Below are positions 1 to 4,959 of a stretch of DNA of 6,759 nucleotides, piece after piece (position 1 is the stretch's first letter; every line of letters begins with the position of its first letter). A model generated the notes under the pieces. It did no database searches and had not been told where the DNA came from. It saw only the letters and a list, made by a program, of their open reading frames with translations. The stretch covers positions 1-6,759 of the forward strand of contig DAHO01000048.1 of the NCBI GenBank assembly GCA_002498455.1. Direction: 5' to 3'. This DNA is from Euryarchaeota archaeon UBA602. Lineage in GTDB: Archaea; Thermoplasmatota; Poseidoniia; Poseidoniales; Thalassarchaeaceae. The position numbers and the translations under genes are program-made.

Positions 1-771
1 GCATCAAGCATGCAAGATGAGCTCCAAGGCACTCTGATTCTGGGTGTTTTCTTCTGTTTGTTGACCCTGTGGTGGGGATTCAGGCCCTCAATTAACCAGT
101 CCGTTGCAGCGCTTCGAAGAGGTCGCGAAGAAGCGGGCTTGTTGGTTGCGTGGGGCTTACTTTCAGGAGTCAGCATTGGTTTAGCTATGGGCCAAGTCTA
201 TGGTGGGACAGTCGGTGGAATGTGTGGTCTTGTCGTGTTTGTTTTGAACTTCTTTTGGGGAGAGAGAGCCTTGGGTTTGGCGGTCATCACCACGTTCCCG
301 ATTCTGATTGTTGTCATTTGGTTGTACGGGATGATCGCCGCTGCAGGATATGGTCTCAACATGGTCACCGTAGCGATTGCCGCCATGAGTCTTGGAGTGG
401 GGATTGATTACGTCATTCACGTCGTCGAGCGTTATCGCGAAGAGCGAGAAAAGGGCCGTTCTGTACATTCATCCCTGGTTGCCATGGGCGGTGCTTCGGG
501 TCTTGCATTGGTTGGCTCCGCTGTCTCAGATGTGACAGGATTTGCCATCATCTCATTCTCGCCGATGGGCTTCTTTTCGGCATTCGGATTATTCTGTGCA
601 CTCATGATTGCCTTGAGTTTCATCGCATCGATGATTATCACAAGCAGTGTCTTTGGAATGATTGGTTGGAGAGAGGTTCGGGCGGAATCAAAGAAAGCTG
701 GTGGCATTCGTCAATTACAAATTGATGCCGAGCAGCGACTGGGTATCGGTAGGAGTGTCAGCGATGTCTAG
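1..771 (+). CDS. RND/MMPL-family membrane transporter, C-terminal part (5' end outside window)
   Basis: The reading frame is open to the first base of the window, so the ATG at 10 is probably internal and the N-terminal part is missing. Numbering from that ATG, hydrophobic segments lie near residues 8-24, 43-60, 66-84, 88-110, 116-134, 158-182 and 186-214, followed by a polar cytoplasmic tail of about 35 residues. The best family signal is the G-x-G-I-D-Y-x-I-H-x-x-x-R-Y-R-E-E stretch at 129-145. This is the motif of the second membrane bundle in MMPL/RND and sterol-sensing-like proteins, where the Asp sits in the proton-relay region. Proteins of this type export lipids or other hydrophobic compounds using the ion gradient; the substrate here cannot be read from the sequence. 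The stop overlaps the start of the DUF971 gene by 8 bases, so the two are probably translated from one message. A related Patched-like or SecDF-like membrane protein is a less likely alternative. Confidence 0.82.
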   Translation, partial: ASSMQDELQGTLILGVFFCLLTLWWGFRPSINQSVAALRRGREEAGLLVAWGLLSGVSIGLAMGQVYGGTVGGMCGLVVFVLNFFWGERALGLAVITTFPILIVVIWLYGMIAAAGYGLNMVTVAIAAMSLGVGIDYVIHVVERYREEREKGRSVHSSLVAMGGASGLALVGSAVSDVTGFAIISFSPMGFFSAFGLFCALMIALSFIASMIITSSVFGMIGWREVRAESKKAGGIRQLQIDAEQRLGIGRSVSDV

Positions 772-1093
772 TCCCCCCAAATTGAGACAACTTGAGCGTC
801 GAGAGACAGATCTCGTCCTGCGCTGGAAGGATGATTCCGAACATGTAGTGACTTATGCCGAAATGAGATTTTGGTGTCCCTGCGCAAACTGCAAACCTCG
901 TCGTGAAACCGAAACTCGTGCTCAAGCACTTCGTGACGAAATTGACAGATTGAGGAATGAGAAACCCAAGGCTGAGAATGTAGGGGGATACGGCATTCGC
1001 TTCACATTCGATTCAGGATGCAACTCTGGAATATGGAGCACCGACCGCCTTCATGCAATCGCCACGGGTTCCCCAGACCCCGATTCGCTTTAA
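764..1093 (+). CDS. DUF971 (GBBH-like N-terminal domain) protein
   Basis: This is a 109-residue protein made almost entirely of a DUF971 domain, the small fold also found at the N-terminus of gamma-butyrobetaine hydroxylase. Visible hallmarks are L-x-L-R-W-K-D-D near 17-24, the C-P-C-A-x-C cluster (Cys38, Cys40, Cys43), and G-G-Y-G-I-R-F-T-F near 74-82 followed by S-G-I-W at 88-91. Stand-alone family members are about 90-120 residues long, so it looks complete. The family is often linked with Fe-S or metal handling, but its biochemical role is not settled. I chose ATG 764 because the domain begins right after it. An in-frame ATG at 662 would add 34 residues lying wholly inside the transporter gene. 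Two details are unusual: a charged, probably helical stretch of about 25 residues (47-70) separates the Cys cluster from the second half, and Cys86 stands where most members have His in the D-G-H motif. It overlaps the transporter gene by 8 bases. Confidence 0.9.
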   Translation: MSSPPKLRQLERRETDLVLRWKDDSEHVVTYAEMRFWCPCANCKPRRETETRAQALRDEIDRLRNEKPKAENVGGYGIRFTFDSGCNSGIWSTDRLHAIATGSPDPDSL

Positions 1094-1130
1094 CGTGCGA
1101 AGAGTGATAACCGAGGCCTCTGTCGTTGAA

Positions 1131-1166
1131 TCAGCGAAGATGTGGGTTGACCCGCTTGTTCGCTGA
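1131..1166 (+). promoter_or_regulatory. Hairpin in the pus10 leader, running into its SD
   Basis: The arms TCAGCGAA (1131-1138) and TTCGCTGA (1159-1166) are perfect reverse complements. Inside them the helix continues with A1140-T1157, G1142-C1155, T1143-G1154 and GGG/CCC (1144-1146 with 1151-1153), closing on a TTGA tetraloop, with only two symmetric mismatches. The last two bases of the 3' arm are also the first two of the SD (1165-1172). It could control access of the ribosome to pus10, or be structure left at the end of the upstream message. There is no T-tract after it, so it does not look like a terminator. The 82-base gap also holds the short palindrome GAGGCCTC at 1113-1120. Confidence 0.5.
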
Positions 1167-1172
1167 GGTGAT
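1165..1172 (+). promoter_or_regulatory. Strong ribosome binding site that sets the GTG start of pus10
   Basis: GAGGTGAT is an eight-base match to the complement of the usual 3' end of 16S rRNA. It ends three bases before GTG 1176. No in-frame ATG lies nearby (the ATG at 1171 is in another frame), so this site is the main reason for accepting a GTG start and therefore the acidic N-terminal extension of Pus10. Confidence 0.75.
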
Positions 1173-1175
1173 GTT

Positions 1176-2582
1176 GTGGACCCCGAACCTGAAGGTGATG
1201 ACGATTGGACAAAGTATGCTGATACTGGATATGAATCATCTTACGACCCATGGGCAGACATGGTTGCCGCTGAAGAACCCGAAGAAGACGATTTTGATGA
1301 TGAATTCGAAGACTATGAAGAAAATCAAATTTCCATTCGAGAAATCCCTCGGTGTCCTGCACCTGCCGGTATCGAACATGCCATTCGAATCGGAACTTGT
1401 GATCACTGCTTAGGGCGAATCGCCGGTGTCCGAATTGCGGGCGATCCATTGGATGCTGTGGGAGAACGTGTCCGAGGTCAGGCCTTGGAAAGAGATCCTG
1501 ATTTGAAAGTGAATGATGATGTCGAATGTTGTCCTTTTTGTGAGGATCTTTTCCTTGATTTGGATTTGATTTCAAACCGAATCGCAAGCGCAATTGATGG
1601 CATTGAATGTTCAAGAGTACAATTGGGCGTTCATTTTGCAAAGGATCAAGTCGCTGCAGAAGAAGCCCTTCGTGCCTCTATCGCTGCAACCGGCAGCCGC
1701 CCCCTGAAAGCCACCCTCTCTGATGCGATTCAATCCGTAGTGGCCAACAAGGTCCCTGGAATCTCATGGGTGAAGGAGCGTCCCGAATTGATGATCCTGT
1801 TCGACACATTGACTCTTGGCGTCAATGTCGATATCCGCGCACTGTTCCTGTACGGACGTTACCGAAAATTGGAGCGAGGTGTTCCTCAGACACGTTGGCC
1901 GTGTCGTGCCTGTCGAGGACGAGATGGAGGTTGTGAATCATGCAATTTCACCGGACAACAATATCCTGACAGCATCCAAAGTCTCGTATGCGAACCACTG
2001 GTTGAGCACACTCAAGCAAAGTCCGATGCGTTCCACGGGATGGGACGAGAGGATATTGACGTACGATGTATTGGCAACGGGCGTCCTTTTGTGGCTGAAC
2101 TGAAATCACCGCTTCGTCGAACACTTGATCTTGACAAGTTGACAAAAGAAATCAACAAAGCGGCCAAAGATAAAATTGAGATTACTGGCTTGAGACTTTC
2201 AAATCGAGCTGAAGTTTCAAGAATCAAAGAAACCAATGCCGAGAAATCGTATACCATCCGTTTCACGTGTGATCATGATTTCGATGAAGAGGAAGTCATC
2301 ACGCGTATCCAATCTCTTTCTGGACAGGTATTGGAACAGCAAACACCTCAACGTGTCGCACATCGAAGAGCCGACAAAATCCGTAAGCGAAAGGTGATTT
2401 CAATCGATAATATTCAGGTTGAGGAGAATGAGATTGAGTTCGATGTTCGATGCGAATCGGGAACCTATGTCAAGGAACTTGTACACAGTGATGAGGGTCG
2501 AACAAATCCTTCCGTTGCGGCGGTGTTAGAGGGCGACTGCGAAGTCATTTGGCTGGATGTCAAGGACATTCACGCAGACTGA
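1176..2582 (+). CDS. pus10: tRNA pseudouridine synthase Pus10
   Basis: Pus10 converts uridine to pseudouridine in the tRNA T-loop; in archaea it makes Psi55 and commonly Psi54. The protein has 468 residues. After an acidic N-terminal stretch (about 1-55) comes the accessory region with a zinc-binding pattern: Cys60, C-D-H-C at 75-78 and C-P-F-C at 119-122. The catalytic domain starts with F-L-Y-G-R-Y-R-K-L-x-R-G-x-P-Q-T-R-W-P-C near 224-243. A second Cys set (243, 246, 253, 256) follows, then H-G-x-G-R-E-D-I-D-V-R at 287-297, where D293 of R-E-D is the expected catalytic Asp. The C-terminal part keeps Q-x-T-P-x-R-V-x-H-R-R-A-D (388-400) and G-T-Y-V-K-E-L followed by D-E-G-R-T-N-P-S (429-446), both family signatures. 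The start is GTG, fixed by the SD at 1165-1172. It sits just before the L21e cluster, as in other archaea. The acidic leader is the unusual part: 23 of the first 50 residues are Asp or Glu. Confidence 0.97.
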   Translation: MDPEPEGDDDWTKYADTGYESSYDPWADMVAAEEPEEDDFDDEFEDYEENQISIREIPRCPAPAGIEHAIRIGTCDHCLGRIAGVRIAGDPLDAVGERVRGQALERDPDLKVNDDVECCPFCEDLFLDLDLISNRIASAIDGIECSRVQLGVHFAKDQVAAEEALRASIAATGSRPLKATLSDAIQSVVANKVPGISWVKERPELMILFDTLTLGVNVDIRALFLYGRYRKLERGVPQTRWPCRACRGRDGGCESCNFTGQQYPDSIQSLVCEPLVEHTQAKSDAFHGMGREDIDVRCIGNGRPFVAELKSPLRRTLDLDKLTKEINKAAKDKIEITGLRLSNRAEVSRIKETNAEKSYTIRFTCDHDFDEEEVITRIQSLSGQVLEQQTPQRVAHRRADKIRKRKVISIDNIQVEENEIEFDVRCESGTYVKELVHSDEGRTNPSVAAVLEGDCEVIWLDVKDIHAD

Positions 2583-2616
2583 ATACCATTTTTGATTAGG
2601 CGGTGCGCTTAATTAG

Positions 2617-2652
2617 GGGCGTCAGGTCGCCCGATTCCCCCTATAGGGGGAA
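2617..2652 (+). promoter_or_regulatory. Two tandem dyads in the leader of the L21e cluster
   Basis: The 84-base gap between pus10 and L21e (2583-2666) holds two inverted repeats side by side. The first is GGGCG (2617-2621) with CGCCC (2628-2632) around a six-base loop. The second is the perfect 18-base palindrome TTCCCCCTATAGGGGGAA (2635-2652), which ends two bases before the GGGAGG purine tract holding the SD. The palindrome has almost no loop, so it suits a dimeric DNA-binding protein at least as well as an RNA hairpin. AT-rich stretches at 2588-2598 and 2608-2615 are possible TATA elements for a promoter of the ribosomal cluster, and the T5 run at 2589-2593 could be a weak stop for pus10 transcription. 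Neither is strong. Confidence 0.45.
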
Positions 2653-2666
2653 AGGGAGGCACTCAC

Positions 2667-2957
2667 ATGCGTCGAAGTAAGGGAACCCGACAAGGTACAC
2701 GCAGCATTCTAAAGCGTTCGAAGTCACAACGTGGTCGATTGAACATTCAAAGAATCATGCACGCATACGAGCCAGGTGACCGTGTTGCCATCGTTCTAGA
2801 TGGTGGCCAGCAGAAGGGAATGCCTCACCGCCGATTCCAAGGTCGTACTGGATTTATCCAAGAACAGCAAGGCAGTGCTTACGTGGTTGCTGTCAAGGAT
2901 GGCAACATGCAGAAGACAGTCATTGCACGACCTGAGCATCTTCGTCCACTGGAGTGA
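2667..2957 (+). CDS. rpl21e: 50S ribosomal protein L21e (eL21)
   Basis: This is archaeal/eukaryotic-type protein eL21 of the large ribosomal subunit. At 96 residues it has the normal family length. The N-terminus is strongly basic and carries the expected R-R-S-K-G-T-R start and K-R-S-K-S-x-R-G segment. The core has G-D-R-V (37-40), K-G-M-P-H-R-R-F-Q-G-R-T-G (50-62), the A-Y-V-V-x-V-K-D-G strand pair (71-79) and the R-P-E-H-L motif (88-92), all standard. The ATG at 2667 has a clear SD, GGAGG at 2655-2659, seven bases upstream. It is the first gene of a tight group with rpoF, the DUF655 gene and ksgA, an order conserved across many archaea. The structured leader just upstream may carry the regulation of the group. 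Confidence 0.98.
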   Translation: MRRSKGTRQGTRSILKRSKSQRGRLNIQRIMHAYEPGDRVAIVLDGGQQKGMPHRRFQGRTGFIQEQQGSAYVVAVKDGNMQKTVIARPEHLRPLE

Positions 2958-2962
2958 GATTT

Positions 2963-3316
2963 ATGACTGACCGAGAATACACCGATTACGCAAGCGTTCG
3001 TGACGCCCTTCTTGATGCACAAGACCGCCGTGGATTTTTGTCCTACGAGCAGAAGTTGGCCCTACAACATGCAGAATGGGCTGCCAGCGATCAAAGAAAC
3101 GGGCACAAGACCGATTCCAAGGTATACAGAGCGTTGTTCAGCGATTTGCAGGAAATCGAGAAGCTTGCGGAGCATGCCGATATTTGTGCGAAAATTGCTG
3201 AAATGATGCCTTTGAGTGCAGAAGAAGTTCGGTCCATTCTCGCCAGCAAGCGAATCCCTATGGATGGCGGAGAAGTCGACAATATCGTCGATACGGTCCG
3301 CAAGCAGATTCTGTGA
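2963..3316 (+). CDS. rpoF: DNA-directed RNA polymerase subunit F (Rpo4/Rpb4-like)
   Basis: RpoF is the archaeal counterpart of Rpb4. With Rpo7 (RpoE) it forms the stalk of RNA polymerase, which helps open promoters and handle the transcript. The protein has 117 residues. The family core is visible: L-S-Y-E-Q-K-L-A-L-Q-H-A-E near 26-38, then A-K-I-A-E-M-M-P-L-S-A-E-E-V-R-S-I (76-92) and the C-terminal helix V-D-N-I-V-D-T-V-R-K (105-114). This last part is the HRDC-like helical domain. I chose ATG 2963 because GGAGTGA (2951-2957) lies five bases before it; that SD overlaps the last codons of L21e. A GTG at 2954 would add three residues and overlap the L21e stop. The five-base gap and shared SD point to coupled translation with L21e. 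Confidence 0.95.
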   Translation: MTDREYTDYASVRDALLDAQDRRGFLSYEQKLALQHAEWAASDQRNGHKTDSKVYRALFSDLQEIEKLAEHADICAKIAEMMPLSAEEVRSILASKRIPMDGGEVDNIVDTVRKQIL

Positions 3317-3385
3317 TATTGTCATATTGGGTCAATGGAGACCGTTTTATTCTTGAGTCAACACCATCTTCGGAGTTCTGATAGT

Positions 3386-3934
3386 ATGCAGCCCAGAGGT
3401 CACTCTTCTCCCGCTGACGAGGCCGGTCCATTAGAGGGTGAAACCCATGCACGTGTGTTGGATCACCAATCGAGCGGTTTGATTCAAGCGATTACTGAAA
3501 ACGGCATGTACCTGATTCGAATGCGTGCTTCCGTTGATGGTGCAACTCATGCTGCAGGAACTCTGATTGAGCTTGGTACTGTGAACGTACTTGGGACCGT
3601 TCGTCACCGTGATCTTTCCGCGTTTTCTCAATCTTGTTTGCATGAAGTGGTCAAAAGCATCCTTTCCGACAATCCAGAGGTGTGTCTTTCGTTCTACAAT
3701 CGTGCAGGAAACCTAACGCTGAAAATGCATGCGTTCCAACTGCTTGAGGGCATTGGGAAATCAAAGGCCCTTTCCATGGTTGAGATTCGCGGACGGGTTG
3801 GCTGGGAAACCATTGCTTCATTGGATGAAGCCTGCCAGATTGATGCCGCTGACCTTCTTGCAAATCGTTTGTGTCAGGAAATCGCAGATCCACACATGAC
3901 TCCAAATCTTCTCGATTTGCTCATTCGTGCTTGA
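3386..3934 (+). CDS. DUF655 protein, archaeal HhH nucleic-acid-binding protein
   Basis: This belongs to the archaeal DUF655 family, about 180-200 residues, found next to ksgA in many archaea. Its role is unproven, but an OB-like first half and a helix-hairpin-helix second half suggest RNA or rRNA binding. In the 182-residue version, family features are A-R-V-L-D near 22-26, the G-T-L-I-E-L strand (58-63), the helix around 85-95 ending in N-P-E-V, S-F-Y-N-R-A-G-N-L-T (102-111) and the HhH stretch M-H-A-F-Q-L-L-E-G-I-G-K (114-125), where most relatives read L-L-P-G-I-G-K. I prefer ATG 3386, with CGGAG at 3371-3375 ten bases upstream, because family homology begins about 20 residues later. ATG 3335 is also in frame and would add 17 residues, but it has no clear SD. 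ksgA starts nine bases after the stop, so the pair is surely co-transcribed. The first 20 residues look disordered. Confidence 0.92.
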   Translation: MQPRGHSSPADEAGPLEGETHARVLDHQSSGLIQAITENGMYLIRMRASVDGATHAAGTLIELGTVNVLGTVRHRDLSAFSQSCLHEVVKSILSDNPEVCLSFYNRAGNLTLKMHAFQLLEGIGKSKALSMVEIRGRVGWETIASLDEACQIDAADLLANRLCQEIADPHMTPNLLDLLIRA

Positions 3935-3943
3935 GGGATTAAA

Positions 3944-4813
3944 ATGGAGCGCAGTGCGCGCTTCTTGGTTGATATTTTGCGGGATAATCAGTCGATTAAT
4001 CGCGACTTGGGCCAACACTATTTGCTTGATACATCCGTTCTCAATGCAGCCATTGAAATGGCTGGAGAGCTTGCAAATCTTCACGTCCTGGAAATCGGTT
4101 GTGGCCCCGGAACGCTCACTCACCATTTGCTTCTCGCGGGCGCACGCGTGAGCGCGGTGGAAATCGATGAAGGGTCTTTGCTCCACATGCAAATGCAATT
4201 TTCAGAGGAGCTCGCATCATCTCAATTGTCATTGATTGAAGGTGATGCATTGACTGTAGAATGGCCTCAAGATATCGATGCCATTGTGGCCAATATACCC
4301 TACCAAATTTCCAGTCCATTGTTGGAACGAATGCAGCGCGAATTCCGCTCAATTCCGGCAGTATTACTCGTTCAGGAGGAATTTGCAGAACGTATGGCCA
4401 TGGCCATCGGCCCCCTTGATCGAGGCCCCCTGGGTCTCTCGCTTTGGTTGGACTTTGAGGTCGAAATGGGTCGACGCGTCCCCCCCTCTTGTTTCTCACC
4501 TCAACCACGTGTCCATTCACGTCTAATTCGATTGGAGCCGTTTGATCGATTGGCGGCGATTCAAAGTGACATCGATCGTCGTTTGTACAGACAGGTCACT
4601 TCACAGTGTTTCACAGATCGTCGTCGAAAACTTCGCAACCTACTCAAACGTGCGCCTCGGCGTTTATCTCGAATACCCGGTTGGCATCGTGAACGGTGGA
4701 CTGGTGCGATGAATTCTCTGAAAGATCATCCCTTGATGGATGAGCGCCCCGACATGCTCGAGCCCGAAGATTGGGTCGATCTTTGCGAACTGATTTTGGC
4801 TTTTGAGTCGTGA
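3944..4813 (+). CDS. ksgA: 16S rRNA adenine dimethyltransferase KsgA/RsmA (Dim1 family)
   Basis: KsgA uses S-adenosylmethionine to form two adjacent N6,N6-dimethyladenosines in the loop near the 3' end of 16S rRNA, a late check in small-subunit assembly. At 289 residues it is of normal length. Visible motifs are G-Q-H-Y-L-L-D (23-29, usually G-Q-N-F-L-x-D), the SAM loop E-I-G-C-G-P-G-T-L-T (50-59), acidic E73 and D75 at the end of the next strand, G-D-A-L at 100-103, the catalytic N-I-P-Y (117-120) followed by Q-I-S-S-P-L-L, and Q-E-E-F-A-E-R (144-150). The C-terminal domain has F-S-P-Q-P-R-V-H-S (184-192, usually V-D-S) and the basic R-R-R-K-L-R-N-L-L-K-R helix (226-236). The start has GAGGGA at 3933-3938 as SD, overlapping the DUF655 stop. 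hemK/prmC, a frequent next gene in archaea, is absent. The run of seven C at 4480-4486 is read in frame and causes no shift. Confidence 0.97.
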   Translation: MERSARFLVDILRDNQSINRDLGQHYLLDTSVLNAAIEMAGELANLHVLEIGCGPGTLTHHLLLAGARVSAVEIDEGSLLHMQMQFSEELASSQLSLIEGDALTVEWPQDIDAIVANIPYQISSPLLERMQREFRSIPAVLLVQEEFAERMAMAIGPLDRGPLGLSLWLDFEVEMGRRVPPSCFSPQPRVHSRLIRLEPFDRLAAIQSDIDRRLYRQVTSQCFTDRRRKLRNLLKRAPRRLSRIPGWHRERWTGAMNSLKDHPLMDERPDMLEPEDWVDLCELILAFES

Positions 4814-4840
4814 ACTCGCGGACCTAGACGACAACGACTT

Positions 4841-4903
4841 GATAGGGAAGCCCCCTATCCGGTGGACGAGTGGGGGGCGCATTGATGCAGGGCCTATGGC
4901 CTG
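4841..4903 (+). promoter_or_regulatory. Structured leader with inverted repeats before the 362-residue gene
   Basis: The 146-base gap 4814-4959 holds several stem-forming repeats. GATAGGG (4841-4847) pairs with CCCTATC (4853-4859) around a five-base loop. GCCCCC (4850-4855) can instead pair with GGGGGC (4873-4878), so the two stems exclude each other. CAGGGCC (4888-4894) pairs with GGCCTG (4898-4903) around TAT with one bulged G. No T-tract follows any stem, so a classical terminator is unlikely. I see no clear TATA box. A strong SD (GGAGGGGG, 4947-4954) sits before the ATG of the next gene. The region could be the end of the ksgA message, a promoter region, or a leader with alternative folds. 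Confidence 0.4.
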
Positions 4904-4959
4904 AATTCCGTGGCTTCAAGTAGGTCGCGAGGTACTCATCAACTCTGGAGGGGGCGATT

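Noticed and set aside
662..763. Upstream in-frame start for the DUF971 protein
   Set aside because: The added 34 residues lie wholly within the transporter gene and do not belong to the DUF971 fold; ATG 764 fits better.
1090..1641. Open frame of about 183 codons on the - strand opposite pus10
   Set aside because: It lies opposite a strongly supported pus10 frame, is rich in His, Gln and Arg as expected for an antisense shadow, and shows no domain.
2954..2962. GTG start for rpoF overlapping the L21e stop
   Set aside because: The SD GGAGTGA would overlap this GTG; it is correctly spaced for ATG 2963.
3335..3385. Longer N-terminus for the DUF655 protein from ATG 3335
   Set aside because: It has no clear SD, and family homology starts well after ATG 3386; it cannot be fully excluded.
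4480..4486. Run of seven C in ksgA as a possible frameshift site
   Set aside because: The family motifs on both sides (Q-E-E-F-A-E-R before, F-S-P-Q-P-R-V after) are in the same frame.
3818..4520. Two overlapping - strand open frames opposite the DUF655 gene and ksgA
   Set aside because: Both are antisense to well-recognised proteins and have no recognisable features.
4814..4959. Possible tRNA or small RNA gene in the gap after ksgA
   Set aside because: No cloverleaf arms or T-loop GTTC-type consensus could be assembled; only local stems are seen.
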